From positions 62,001 to 126,000 of the forward strand of contig CADFMD010000003.1 of the NCBI GenBank assembly GCA_902835305.1: a DNA stretch of 64,000 bases. Reading direction: 5' to 3'. The stretch comes from Coriobacteriaceae bacterium (GTDB taxonomy: Bacteria; Actinomycetota; Coriobacteriia; Coriobacteriales; Coriobacteriaceae). A program made the position numbers and the translations under genes. Positions within the stretch are counted from its first letter, which is position 1. Each line of letters opens with the position of its first letter. Positions 25,754 through 34,482 of the stretch are shown piece after piece. The notes beneath the pieces were generated by a model. The model had not been told where the DNA came from, did no database searches, and saw only the letters and a list, made by a program, of their open reading frames with translations.

Positions 25754-25810
25754 ACGCCTCTGCGCACATGGCAGCTCCCGCGAAGGCCCCGAGTCCCAGC
25801 ACCGTTTAAC

Positions 25811-25848
25811 AACGCCACCGCCGAGCTCCCCTCCGGCGGTGGCGTTTT
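25811..25848 (+). terminator. Terminator after the surface-protein pair
   Basis: AACGCCACCGCCG pairs with CGGCGGTGGCGTT around an 11-base loop and is followed by T residues. Confidence 0.85.
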
Positions 25849-25960
25849 CCATATGCGTCCGCAGGGTATGCACGAGATTGTCTTTGGTCTAGCCCAACCT
25901 GCATGAGCCGGCGTGCGACAATGGGGGCCGTCGATATCACAACGCCGAGAGAAGCCCGTC

Positions 25961-26626
25961 ATGGAAGCGCATCAAAAGCAGATAACCGTTCATGCACAGC
26001 ATGCCGAAAGCGCACCAGTCATCTATCTTCCCGTGGTCATGGGCGACGGCACGGAGGTTTATGAACGCTGCCGAGAGCTCAACTGCCCGCCGTTCACCCT
26101 TGTCGCCATTGGCGGACTCGATTGGAATCGTGAGCTGAGCCCCTGGGTATGCGACGGTACCGTGCGCGATGCCGAGCCCTTTGGTGGACAGGCCGCTGGT
26201 TTTCTTGACGAGTTGTTGAAGCAGATAATCCCAGAGGCCGAATCATCGCTCCCGCAACCGCCCACCTGGCGCGGCGTTGCCGGCTACTCGTTGGCGGGTC
26301 TTTTTGCACTGTGGGCACTTTGGCAAACAGATGTCTTTGAGCGCGCGGCGAGTGCATCGGGGTCGCTGTGGTTCCCCGGCTTTATCGACTACGCGCGCGA
26401 GCGCACGATGACAGCTACGCCCGACGCCGTCTATCTGTCACTCGGCAAAAAGGAAACCAAGACGCCCAACCGCATGATGCGGCACGTACTCGACGATACG
26501 CGCGCGATGGAAGAGCTGTTTATCGAGCGTGACATTCCAACAACGCTGGAGCTCAACCCCGGCAATCACTTTACCCAAACTGACCTGCGCATGGCACGCG
26601 GCATCCACTGGATACTGACGCATTAA
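25961..26626 (+). CDS. Alpha/beta hydrolase, putative esterase
   Basis: The 221-residue protein shows the nucleophile elbow G-Y-S-L-A-G with Ser110 and a late His (N-P-G-N-H-F, about residue 203). It is like the short enterochelin-esterase-related hydrolases (esterase D / Fes-type) that lack an N-terminal domain. There is no signal peptide, so it acts inside the cell. The ribosome site is weak (GAGAGA). It is a single gene between a terminator and the convergent uracil permease; the substrate is unknown. Confidence 0.75.
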   Translation: MEAHQKQITVHAQHAESAPVIYLPVVMGDGTEVYERCRELNCPPFTLVAIGGLDWNRELSPWVCDGTVRDAEPFGGQAAGFLDELLKQIIPEAESSLPQPPTWRGVAGYSLAGLFALWALWQTDVFERAASASGSLWFPGFIDYARERTMTATPDAVYLSLGKKETKTPNRMMRHVLDDTRAMEELFIERDIPTTLELNPGNHFTQTDLRMARGIHWILTH

Positions 26627-26686
26627 AAATGGCATCCACGCGTACATACGCATGGACGCCATTTTTAATTTGGCTGAACGCAGCTG

Positions 26687-28021
26687 CTATTCAGCAGTCT
26701 CCTCAAGCTCGGAGACATCAAACTCAAAGTCGTTGCCAGGCAGAATGGCATTGAGCACGATGCCCACCAGCGATCCCACGGCAAGGCCCGAGAGCGAAAT
26801 GGTCACGCCGCCCAGCTCCAACACGATGGCGCCGGCAGTGCTGTACGCAATGCCGAGTGAAAGCACCAGCACCAGGGCGGCCACCAGCACGTTGCGGTTG
26901 TTCTGGAAATCGACCTGGTTCTCGATGAGGTTGCGGACGCCCACGGCGCTGATCATGCCATAGAGCACGAGAGACACGCCGCCGATCACACACGCCGGCA
27001 TGGCCGCAATGACAGCCGCGAACTTGGGGCAGAACGAGAGCACAATGGCACAACATGCGGCAATGCGAATCACGCGCGGGTCAAACACACGCGTTAGGGC
27101 AAGCACACCGGTGTTCTCGCCATAGGTGGTGTTAGCCGGAGCGCCAAAGAGCGATGCGAGAATGGTCGCCAGGCCGTCGCCAAGCAGCGTGCGATGCAGG
27201 CCAGGATCGGCGATGTAGTTACGCTCGCAGGTGGAGCCGATAGCCGAGATATCACCGATATGCTCGATCATGGTCGCAAATGCCAGCGGCATAATGGTGA
27301 TGATGGCCGTCGTGGCAAGACCGCTATCGAACTGCGGCCCAAAGAGTGCAAACACGGTGTTGTCCCACACGATGGGCAGACCGACCCACGGAGCGGCGGC
27401 AACGCCCGAGAAATCAACCTCGCCGAGCGCGGCGGCAACGGCATAGCTCACCACAACGCCCAGCAAAATCGGCACGATCTTGACCATGCCACGGCCCCAG
27501 ATGTTGCAGATGACGATAACGGCAACGGCAATGACAGCCACAAGCCAGTTGGTCTGGCAGTTAGCAATAGCGGAACTTGCCAGGATCAAGCCGATGGAAA
27601 TGACGATGGGGCCAGTCACCACCGGCGGAAAGAAGCGCATAACGCGCTTGGCGCCAAACGCGCGGAAGAGCGCCGCAAGCACCGGATAGAGCAGGCCGGC
27701 ACAAGCTACGCCCAGGCAGGCGTAGGGCAAAAGCTCGGCCTCGCCGTTGGGCGCGATGGCGGCATAGCCCGCGATAAAGGCAAACGAAGATCCCAAAAAC
27801 GCTGGCACCTTGCCGCGCGATAGGAAGTGGAAGAGCAGCGTGCCCAGGCCGGCAAACAAAAGGGTCGCCGAAACCGAAAGGCCGGTGAGCACAGGCACCA
27901 GCACGGTAGCGCCGAACATGGCAAACAGGTGCTGCAGGCCGAGCAAAAACATGCGCGGGCGACCGAGCGACGACGCATCGTAGATGGCATCGGCGACGGC
28001 GGGCGTCGAGGATTGGGACAT
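26687..28021 (-). CDS. Uracil/xanthine permease, NCS2 family (UraA type)
   Basis: The 444-residue protein has 13-14 hydrophobic segments and the UraA/PyrP signatures: Q-H-L-F-A-M-F-G-A at the first helix, and the substrate-site stretches A-T-M-I-E-H-I-G-D and N-T-T-Y-G-E-N. Those residues favour uracil as substrate. GAAAGGA precedes the ATG chosen. A hairpin (CGGGCA with TGCCCG, 28050-28073) lies 30 bases upstream and may be part of an attenuator. Confidence 0.9.
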   Translation of the reverse strand: MSQSSTPAVADAIYDASSLGRPRMFLLGLQHLFAMFGATVLVPVLTGLSVSATLLFAGLGTLLFHFLSRGKVPAFLGSSFAFIAGYAAIAPNGEAELLPYACLGVACAGLLYPVLAALFRAFGAKRVMRFFPPVVTGPIVISIGLILASSAIANCQTNWLVAVIAVAVIVICNIWGRGMVKIVPILLGVVVSYAVAAALGEVDFSGVAAAPWVGLPIVWDNTVFALFGPQFDSGLATTAIITIMPLAFATMIEHIGDISAIGSTCERNYIADPGLHRTLLGDGLATILASLFGAPANTTYGENTGVLALTRVFDPRVIRIAACCAIVLSFCPKFAAVIAAMPACVIGGVSLVLYGMISAVGVRNLIENQVDFQNNRNVLVAALVLVLSLGIAYSTAGAIVLELGGVTISLSGLAVGSLVGIVLNAILPGNDFEFDVSELEETAE

Positions 28022-28144
28022 GGATGTCCTTTCATAATGGAAGGGCGCCCGGGCATATCGGATAACCTGCCCGAACGATACGATCCGAACCATTGTACGC
28101 GATACGCAACGTCTCGCACGCGCCGTCGCCTGCGAACGGTAGCG

Positions 28145-29278
28145 TTACTTCCAAACGCGCTCGGCGATGCGTTTGACCAGGGCAATCTTTGCCCATTGCT
28201 CGTCCTCGGTCAGCTTGTTGCCAATCTCGCAGCTGGCAAAGCCGCACTGGGGAGACAGATACAGGTTCTCGAGCGGCACATACTGGGCAGCCTCGCGGAT
28301 GCGCTCAACGATAACGTCCTCGTCCTCGAGCTCTGCGGCCTTGGTGGTCACCAAGCCCAGCACGACCTTCTTGCCGGGTGCAACGTAGCTGAGCGGCTCA
28401 AAACCGCCGGCGCGCGGCGTGTCGAACTCCAGATAGAACGCATCGACGTCCTCATGCGCAAACAGATATGGAGCGATGGGATCGTAGCCGCCTTCAAAAG
28501 CGTAGGTGGAGTGGTAGTTGCCGCGGCACACGTGCGTGTTAATGACGAGGTCGTCGGGCTTGCCCTCGATGGCGGCGTTGTTGAGCGCCACGCCCAGCTC
28601 GCTCACCTTTTGCAGGTCAACCGGGCTCATGCCAGTCTTGGACACAAAGTCGGTATCGCAATAGATGCCCCAGGTGCAGTCATCAAACTGGATGTTGCGG
28701 CAACCCGCTGCGTACAGGTCGGCGATCACCGTGCGATAAGCGGCTGCAATTGCGTCGGCAAGTTCCTCATCGGTCTTATAGACAGCGCGCAGGCTCTCCT
28801 GCTGGCCATCGCAGCGGTCGAGCGTAACCTCCGAGAACGTCTGGATCGGCGCCGGAATGGTCTGGCGCGCAACCTGGCCCTCGCCCTCAAGCACCTTGAC
28901 AAACTTAAAGTGCTCGACGAAGGGGTGGTTCTCGCCGCTGATGGGGCCGGTCACCACGGCGGTGTCAGCCGTGGTCTCCTCGTCGTGGAACATATAGCCC
29001 GTACGCGAGGTGCGGCGTTCAATGCCGTTGAGCCCCCACATAAAGTCGAGGTGCCAGTAACTGCGACGAAACTCGCCATCGGTAATCACCTGCAGGCCAG
29101 CGGCCTTTTGCTTTGCCACCAAATCGCGAATGGCATCGTCCTCGACGGCCTTAAGCCCCTCGGCATCAAGCGTGCCTGCCGCATAGGCAGCGCGGGCGTC
29201 CTTTACGGCCTGCGGACGAAGAAAGCTGCCGACGATATCGGCGCGAAACGGCGCGTTCGGTTGAATCGAAGTGCTCAT
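28145..29278 (-). CDS. MetE-like (vitamin B12-independent) methyltransferase, YxjG/YxjH type
   Basis: The 377-residue protein corresponds to the C-terminal catalytic half of MetE, with zinc ligands visible as N-T-H-V-C (His and Cys) and S-P-Q-C-G-F (Cys). Short proteins of this type transfer a methyl group to homocysteine or a related thiol, from methyltetrahydrofolate or another donor. GGGAG lies upstream of the ATG. The next gene upstream encodes a LysR regulator in the same direction, and a LysR-type box lies between them. The exact methyl donor cannot be told. Confidence 0.8.
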   Translation of the reverse strand: MSTSIQPNAPFRADIVGSFLRPQAVKDARAAYAAGTLDAEGLKAVEDDAIRDLVAKQKAAGLQVITDGEFRRSYWHLDFMWGLNGIERRTSRTGYMFHDEETTADTAVVTGPISGENHPFVEHFKFVKVLEGEGQVARQTIPAPIQTFSEVTLDRCDGQQESLRAVYKTDEELADAIAAAYRTVIADLYAAGCRNIQFDDCTWGIYCDTDFVSKTGMSPVDLQKVSELGVALNNAAIEGKPDDLVINTHVCRGNYHSTYAFEGGYDPIAPYLFAHEDVDAFYLEFDTPRAGGFEPLSYVAPGKKVVLGLVTTKAAELEDEDVIVERIREAAQYVPLENLYLSPQCGFASCEIGNKLTEDEQWAKIALVKRIAERVWK

Positions 29279-29364
29279 GGATATCTCCCTTTGCATTGGT
29301 TGCTTTACTGGGACAGAGTATGAGCGCTCATATGGCCATCGTAAAATATATGTTTATAACAGTT

Positions 29365-29387
29365 TGATATAGATGCTTCCTATATCA
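29365..29387. promoter_or_regulatory. LysR-type operator upstream of the MetE-like gene
   Basis: TGATATAG-N7-CTATATCA is a perfect interrupted palindrome 87 bases from the MetE-like start, next to AT-rich promoter-like sequence (TATAAA, TATATT). It probably binds the LysR protein encoded just upstream. Confidence 0.6.
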
Positions 29388-29433
29388 GCTAGGACTGCCA
29401 TAAAGAGATTTGATCCGTGCAGAACGCAGCAGC

Positions 29434-30330
29434 TTAGATGTGCTGACGAATCGCGTCAATATAGGCCCGACCGTAGCGCGTGAGCGTCGTGTTCTTGCGC
29501 GTGATGATGCCAATTTCCATGTACTCGTCCACATCGAGCGGAATGGAGATAATACCCGGCCCGTTGAGCTCGTGGCTGATCACGCCCGAACACACCGTGT
29601 AGCCGTTGAGGCCCATGGCCAGGTTGAACAACGTCGCACGGTCACGCACGCGGATATTCTTGCGACGCTCAAAGGTCGAGGTCAGTTCCTCGGAATAGTA
29701 AAACGAGTTATAGCTGCCCTGCTCGTAGGACAGGAACGGGTAGTCTTCCAAGTCCTCGAGCGTCACGCTCGAGCGGCCCGCCAGCGGATGGTCTGCGCAC
29801 ACGAAGACATGCGGCGTGGCGCAGAAGAGTCCCTCGAATACGAGCTCGTTGGCGGCAAGCATGCGCTCGATAACCTCGCGGTTATGCTCGGATAAGTATA
29901 GGATGCCCAGTTCGCTTTTCATATGCGCGACATCCTCGATAATCTCGTGAGTCTGCTCCTCGCGCAGGGTAAAGTCGTAACGCGTGGCATCGAACTCGCG
30001 GATCACGTCGACAAACGCGTTAACGGCAAAGGAATAATGCTGGCAGCTCACACTAAAGTGCGGCACCTGCTCGGATGCGCCCTTGTACTTGCCCTCGAGC
30101 AGGTCGGCCTGGTCGAGCACCTGGCGCGCATAGCCCAAGAAGGCCTCGCCTTCCTCGGACACAACGACGCCCTTGTTAGTGCGCTCAAAGATATGCACAC
30201 CCATCTCGTTTTCGAGATCGCGAATCGACGCGGTAATCGAAGGCTGCGACACAAAGAGCCGGCGCGAGGCCTCGGTGATGCTGCCGCATTCGGCAACCTT
30301 TACAACATATCTGAGCTGCTGAAGCTTCAT
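29434..30330 (-). CDS. LysR-family transcriptional regulator
   Basis: The 298-residue protein begins M-K-L-Q-Q-L-R-Y-V-V and has the LysR helix-turn-helix (G-S-I-T-E-A-S-R-R-L-F-V-S-Q-P-S-I-T) and an effector domain. GGGAGAAGG precedes the ATG. By position it likely controls the downstream MetE-like gene, as CmbR/MtaR-type regulators do for sulfur amino acid genes; the effector is not known. It follows the HAD phosphatase gene by 10 bases, so the two may share a transcript. Confidence 0.9.
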   Translation of the reverse strand: MKLQQLRYVVKVAECGSITEASRRLFVSQPSITASIRDLENEMGVHIFERTNKGVVVSEEGEAFLGYARQVLDQADLLEGKYKGASEQVPHFSVSCQHYSFAVNAFVDVIREFDATRYDFTLREEQTHEIIEDVAHMKSELGILYLSEHNREVIERMLAANELVFEGLFCATPHVFVCADHPLAGRSSVTLEDLEDYPFLSYEQGSYNSFYYSEELTSTFERRKNIRVRDRATLFNLAMGLNGYTVCSGVISHELNGPGIISIPLDVDEYMEIGIITRKNTTLTRYGRAYIDAIRQHI

Positions 30331-30340
30331 AGCCTTCTCC

Positions 30341-31249
30341 CTAGACGTTCGTGACGCCAAAACCCGCCGCGTCCATTTGGCGCATAAACGACGGCATCTC
30401 CCCCGTCGCGGCGCAGGCGGCAATCTGATGTAGAGCCCCGGCGACCGCATCGTCTGCCGCAGCGCCGATATGCCAGCGCGCGGCAGCCGTGACGGCCTCG
30501 TTGGCATTGGCGACTGCAACGGAATTGGGAACGGCATCGATCATGGGCAAATCGTTATCGGAATCGCCGAATACGGCCACCTCGTCGGGCGTCAGGCCCA
30601 AAGCGCGCGCCAGCTCCAGCGCAGCACAGCCCTTGTCCCAGCCGGTCGGAAGAACGTCGAACAGGCGCACGCGGTTGTTGGGAAACACGAGCGAGAGCTC
30701 CGGCACCTCGGCGGCAACACGCTCGCGCAGCTCGGCGAGCTCCTCGCGCGAACGGGCACTCCAGATATTCGCCTTGTATACCGGGGCATCGTCAACGACA
30801 GGGCGACAGGGAGCCTCTTCGCCCTTGAGCCACGCGTTGCCGCCTGACTCCATGGCGCGACGCACACGCTCGGGATCGCTTGTCACGCAATAGGCGTCGT
30901 TGTCCCAAAAGCCATCACCCAGACGGTAGACCTTCAAATAGGTATCGTCGGTCTCTTGCTCCAGGTAGTCGGCCAGGCGCATAAGGGCATCGTTATCAGT
31001 TGCGCGCGAGGCAACCGCCTCGCCATCGACAAACATCACCTGGCCGTTGCAAAACGCACCGGTCGAGAAGCACTCGGAGCGATTGCGGAACATCCAGCTC
31101 ATCGCGGACGGCTGGCGACCCGAAACCGGGCCAAAATGCAGGCCCGCCGCCTGCATGGCATGAATGCCCTCGATGGCGCAGTCGCTGGCGCCATCGTGTC
31201 CAGCAGGAATCAGCGTATCGTCCATATCGGTCAGCACAAGTTTGATCAT
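30341..31249 (-). CDS. HAD-superfamily (Cof-type) sugar/nucleotide phosphatase
   Basis: The 302-residue protein has HAD motif I D-M-D-D-T-L (Asp8), motif II S-G-R-Q, and the late G-D-S-D-N-D (motif IV) preceded by the W-D-K-G lysine, which define Cof/IIB phosphatases acting on phosphosugars or cofactor phosphates such as PLP or FMN. The ATG follows GAGGGG. It is the first gene of a probable unit with the LysR gene. The substrate is unknown. Confidence 0.85.
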   Translation of the reverse strand: MIKLVLTDMDDTLIPAGHDGASDCAIEGIHAMQAAGLHFGPVSGRQPSAMSWMFRNRSECFSTGAFCNGQVMFVDGEAVASRATDNDALMRLADYLEQETDDTYLKVYRLGDGFWDNDAYCVTSDPERVRRAMESGGNAWLKGEEAPCRPVVDDAPVYKANIWSARSREELAELRERVAAEVPELSLVFPNNRVRLFDVLPTGWDKGCAALELARALGLTPDEVAVFGDSDNDLPMIDAVPNSVAVANANEAVTAAARWHIGAAADDAVAGALHQIAACAATGEMPSFMRQMDAAGFGVTNV

Positions 31250-31290
31250 AAGGTCCCCTCGGTCATTCTTTATCCCGTCTATTGTAACGA

Positions 31291-31323
31291 CCTGCCAATA
31301 AGGGATAGGTTTATCTTGGCAGG
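31291..31323. repeat. Palindromic repeat, CCTGCCAA family, copy 1 (inverted)
   Basis: CCTGCCAA and TTGGCAGG flank a 17-base interior containing AGGGATAGGTTTATC. It is an inverted copy of the element 32 bases to the right, so the two together form a larger palindrome. Confidence 0.65.
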
Positions 31324-31355
31324 TTTTATCTGGGAAAATGCAGCGCCCCTGTTGC

Positions 31356-31392
31356 CACCTGCCAAAATAAACCTGTCCCATATTGGCAGGTG
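31356..31392. repeat. Palindromic repeat, CCTGCCAA family, copy 2
   Basis: CACCTGCCAA and TTGGCAGGTG (10-bp arms) flank an interior with AAATAAACCTGTCCC. A third copy with the same interior and left flank is at 55783-55826. This one lies just upstream of the TPP riboswitch. Confidence 0.65.
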
Positions 31393-31417
31393 CGCTAGTA
31401 TAGGGAACAACAGATTC

Positions 31418-31512
31418 GATGCGGGAGTGCCGGCGGTGCAAACCACAAGGCTGAGAGGGCATAGGGCCCAATCCTTTGAACCTGTCAGTTAATGCTGGCG
31501 TAGGGAGCATGC
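31418..31512 (+). ncRNA. TPP riboswitch (THI element)
   Basis: The aptamer shows the conserved pieces in order: GCGGGAGTGC, CTGAGAGGG, CCTTTGAACCTG, then AGTTAATGCTGGCGTAGGGA. It lies directly before thiM and a terminator stem (31523-31552), so thiamine pyrophosphate binding should stop transcription of the thiM operon. Confidence 0.93.
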
Positions 31513-31522
31513 CGCCTTTACA

Positions 31523-31552
31523 GGGGCGCTGTCTATGCACAGCGCCCCTTTT
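31523..31552 (+). terminator. TPP riboswitch expression-platform terminator
   Basis: GGGGCGCTGT pairs perfectly with ACAGCGCCCC around a 6-base loop, followed by TTTT. It lies 10 bases past the aptamer and 23 before the thiM start. Confidence 0.85.
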
Positions 31553-31574
31553 CTATGCCAAGGAGGCATGTGCA

Positions 31575-32414
31575 GTGATTGATTCGGAACAGCTTAAGCA
31601 ACATATGGTCAAGGCCGTAGAGGAGATTCGAGCCACCAATCCGATGGCCGGCTCCATCACCAACACGGTGACGATCGACTTTGTCGCCAACGCGCAGCTC
31701 GCCGTGGGCGGTTCGGCCGCCATGGTCTATCTGCCCGACGAGGGCGAGGCGCTCGTTGCCGGCGGCGCCGCCATCTATCTCAACATGGGCACGCTCTTCC
31801 CCATCTACGAGCAGACGATTCCCCGCGCGGCCAAGGCGGCACACGACGCCGGCAAGCCCTGGGTGCTCGATCCGGTGGGTCTGGGCATCGGTAGCCTGCG
31901 CACCAAACTGGTAAGCGTGCTCAAGCAGTACAAGCCCACCATCGTGCGCGGCAACGCCTCCGAGATCATCGCGCTCGCCGGCCTGTGGGGTCTTGAGGGC
32001 GAGGCGGCCGATCTGAGCCGCGTACGTGGTGTCGATACCACCGACACGGTCGACGCCGCCCGCGATGCCGCCGTGGCGCTCGCTCGCTACACCGGCGGCG
32101 CCGTTGTGGTCTCGGGCGAAGTCGACCTGATTACCGACGGCACGACCGTGGCCAAATCCCACGGCGGCAGCCCGCTCATGTCCAAGATCACCGGCTGCGG
32201 TTGCTCGCAGGGCGGCGTGCTGGCCGTGTACGCCTGTGCTACCGATCCGTTTACGGCAGCAGTCTGCGGCACCGCCGTCTACAACGTTGCCGGCACGCGT
32301 GCCGCCGCCGTCGCCGATGCCCCGGCAAGCTTTAAGGTCGCCTTTATCGACGAGCTCTACCGCGCAACCGCCCAGGATATTGCCGACAACCGACTCGAGC
32401 TCGAGGAGGCATAA
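31575..32414 (+). CDS. thiM: Hydroxyethylthiazole kinase
   Basis: The 279-residue protein matches ThiM, which phosphorylates 4-methyl-5-(2-hydroxyethyl)thiazole for thiamine salvage. Visible motifs are P-M-A-G-S-I-T-N-T-V near the N-terminus, W-V-L-D-P-V-G-L-G, T-I-V-R-G-N-A-S-E-I, and K-I-T-G-C-G-C-S-Q-G at the ATP site. The GTG start has AGGAGG eight bases upstream; a nearby ATG leads to an immediate stop. It is the first gene of the riboswitch-controlled operon. Confidence 0.95.
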   Translation: MIDSEQLKQHMVKAVEEIRATNPMAGSITNTVTIDFVANAQLAVGGSAAMVYLPDEGEALVAGGAAIYLNMGTLFPIYEQTIPRAAKAAHDAGKPWVLDPVGLGIGSLRTKLVSVLKQYKPTIVRGNASEIIALAGLWGLEGEAADLSRVRGVDTTDTVDAARDAAVALARYTGGAVVVSGEVDLITDGTTVAKSHGGSPLMSKITGCGCSQGGVLAVYACATDPFTAAVCGTAVYNVAGTRAAAVADAPASFKVAFIDELYRATAQDIADNRLELEEA

Positions 32415-32417
32415 GCC

Positions 32418-32759
32418 ATGTCCGAACCCGCAACCAATGCCGGCATGAACACGCTCGTCGCCGTGGCCATCGCCCCATGCGGCACCGGCGACGAGCTGTC
32501 CGCCGAGGTCGCCGAGGTCGTGCGCGTCATTCGCGAGAGCGGCCTTCCCAACCGCACCACCTCGATGTTCACCGAGATCGAGGGCGACTGGGACGAGGTC
32601 ATGCAGGTCGTGCGCGACGCGACCTTTGTGTTGGCGAGCAAGGGCATCCGCACCGAAGTCGTGCTCAAAGCCGATATTCGACCCGGATTTACCGACACCA
32701 TGACCGGCAAACTCAAGCGCATGGAAGCGCAGATCAAAAAGCAGGAGGAAGCACGATGA
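32418..32759 (+). CDS. Thiamine-binding protein of the MTH1187/YkoF-like family
   Basis: The 113-residue protein is mostly one small ferredoxin-like domain with the family features: an early beta strand ending A-I-A-P-C-G-T-G-D, S-M-F-T-E-I-E-G-D-W-D-E-V-M in the middle, and a K-A-D-I-R-P-G strand. Members bind thiamine or its pyrimidine part. Its place between thiM and thiE under a TPP riboswitch supports that role. It starts 3 bases after thiM, and its TGA overlaps the thiE ATG. Confidence 0.85.
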   Translation: MSEPATNAGMNTLVAVAIAPCGTGDELSAEVAEVVRVIRESGLPNRTTSMFTEIEGDWDEVMQVVRDATFVLASKGIRTEVVLKADIRPGFTDTMTGKLKRMEAQIKKQEEAR

Positions 32760-33451
32760 GCATCCGCGACAACCTTGATATCTCGGCCTATCTGGTACTC
32801 GGCCCCGAAAACACCCTCGGACGCCCCGTGGGCGATGTGGTGGCCCAGGCACTCGACGCCGGCTTTACCTGCATCCAGGTGCGCTCCAAGGTGGCAAGTG
32901 CCCGCGAGATCATCGCGCTGACCGGCGACGCCGCGCAGGCAATCGCACAGGCCGGCAAGACCGGTCAGGTCGCCCTGTTAATCGATGACCGTCTGGACTG
33001 TGTGCTTGCCGCGCGCGAGCAGGGCATTGCCGTCGATGGCGTGCACGTAGGCCAGAGCGACATTCCCGTCGAGGTCTGCCGCAAGCTGCTGGGCCCCGAC
33101 GCCATCGTGGGCCTTTCGGCCCGTTGCGAGGAGATGCTCGAGTACGTCAAGACCGCCGACATGAGCCTGGTCGACTACCTGGGCATCGGCCCGCTCCACG
33201 AGACCGAGACCAAGCGCGACTGCGGACGCGCGGCCGACGGCTCTATCATCACCAAGAGCTTTGAGGACCTTGCCGCACTCCACGCGGCAAGCCCCGTGCC
33301 CATCGTGGTGGGCGGCGGCGTTAAGACGGCCGACTTGCCGCAGCTTAAGGCCACCGGCGTCGACGGCTTCTTTGTGGTAAGCGCCGTCTGCAGCGCCGAC
33401 GACCCCCATGCCGCAGCCAAGGAGCTTGTCGACACCTGGCAGCAGGCATAG
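32756..33451 (+). CDS. thiE: Thiamine-phosphate synthase
   Basis: The 231-residue TIM-barrel protein joins thiazole phosphate and hydroxymethylpyrimidine diphosphate to thiamine phosphate. Motifs include I-Q-V-R-S-K, L-L-I-D-D-R-L-D, G-V-H-V-G-Q-S-D-I-P, D-Y-L-G-I-G-P-L, and P-I-V-V-G-G-G-V. Its start overlaps the stop of the preceding gene (ATGA), implying translational coupling. A thiD kinase is not present next to it, so the operon depends on pyrimidine supplied elsewhere. Confidence 0.95.
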   Translation: MSIRDNLDISAYLVLGPENTLGRPVGDVVAQALDAGFTCIQVRSKVASAREIIALTGDAAQAIAQAGKTGQVALLIDDRLDCVLAAREQGIAVDGVHVGQSDIPVEVCRKLLGPDAIVGLSARCEEMLEYVKTADMSLVDYLGIGPLHETETKRDCGRAADGSIITKSFEDLAALHAASPVPIVVGGGVKTADLPQLKATGVDGFFVVSAVCSADDPHAAAKELVDTWQQA

Positions 33452-33495
33452 GCATAGGCCGAACAGCTGCTCCGCAGCCTCATACCTTCGACAGC

Positions 33496-33602
33496 GGAAA
33501 GCGCATCCCAGTTTGGACGTCCATTCTGGGATGCGCTTTCCATATAGAGGGCCAGCGGAAACCGCATCCCAGTCTGAGCGCATATTCCGGGATGCGCTTT
33601 CC
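33496..33602. repeat. Two tandem hairpins, GGAAAGCGCATCCCAG family
   Basis: The first (33496-33541) has 16-bp perfect arms GGAAAGCGCATCCCAG; the second (33557-33602) has nearly the same arms with two changes. The period is 61 bases. They fill the gap between convergent thiE and patatin genes and could stop transcription from both sides, although T-tracts are lacking. Confidence 0.75.
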
Positions 33603-33612
33603 GTAGCAGCCC

Positions 33613-34482
33613 TTACCCCGCCAGATACGCTTCCAGCGCGGGCAGCGTCGTCTCCGCATCGTGGCGGCCGATCTGGTAGATGCGCTCGAGCTCACCGGGC
33701 TCGCGGCACAGTGACGGCACCTTCACCGATTCGCTCGGCCGCACCACAAAGATCTCGCCAGCGGCCTCGCGACGCGCCAGGTCATCGAGCGTGGCGTTGT
33801 AGACCTCGTGCCGATGCTCAAGCGCCGCAACAAACGCCGGATAGTGACGATACACGCGACGCAGCATGGGCATCACGCTGTTGGGCTGCTTTACAAAGCC
33901 CGCCGGCTGCGTCAGCACCACCACGTTGCGGTCATAGCCCTGCGCAAACAGCCAGGCACTGGGAATGGAATCGGCAACGCCGCCATCCAGGTACTTATGC
34001 CCCTCAATGGCGACAGGGCGTGTTGCCACGGGAATCGCCGATGACGCGCGAATCCACTCGATGTCGCGCTCGTCGCCATAGGGCAAGTCATGGTAGACGG
34101 CCTCGCCCGTCTCGATATCGGTACACACGCACGTAAACCGCATGGGACAGGCGCGATATGCCTCCAGATCGATGGGATCGCGCTCGATGGGCACCTCGTG
34201 GTAGGCAAACTCGGCATTGAACATATCACCGGTTCGCAACCAGCTCGTCACGCTCGCATAGCGCTTGTCGGCGCAATAGGCCTTGTTGTAGCGAATGGCA
34301 CGGCCGATCTGGCGCGATTTAAAGTTGTAGCCAAACGCCGCGCCCGCCGAGACGCCCACCATATGGTCACAGGTCAGGCCGCACTCCATCCATACGTCGA
34401 GCACGCCCGCCGTATACATACCGCGGTAGCCGCCTCCCTCGAGCGCAAGCCCCACCGTGGGCGTCGTATCTGGCTGTGCCAT
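33613..34482 (-). CDS. Patatin-like phospholipase
   Basis: The 289-residue protein has the patatin catalytic parts: oxyanion loop G-G-G-Y-R-G (residues 17-22), nucleophile elbow G-V-S-A-G, and the D-G-G containing the dyad Asp (Y-L-D-G-G-V-A-D-S-I-P). It should hydrolyse acyl esters of membrane lipids. There is no signal peptide. The ATG has GGAG about eight bases upstream. It is a single gene divergent from the large c-di-GMP protein. Confidence 0.9.
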   Translation of the reverse strand: MAQPDTTPTVGLALEGGGYRGMYTAGVLDVWMECGLTCDHMVGVSAGAAFGYNFKSRQIGRAIRYNKAYCADKRYASVTSWLRTGDMFNAEFAYHEVPIERDPIDLEAYRACPMRFTCVCTDIETGEAVYHDLPYGDERDIEWIRASSAIPVATRPVAIEGHKYLDGGVADSIPSAWLFAQGYDRNVVVLTQPAGFVKQPNSVMPMLRRVYRHYPAFVAALEHRHEVYNATLDDLARREAAGEIFVVRPSESVKVPSLCREPGELERIYQIGRHDAETTLPALEAYLAG

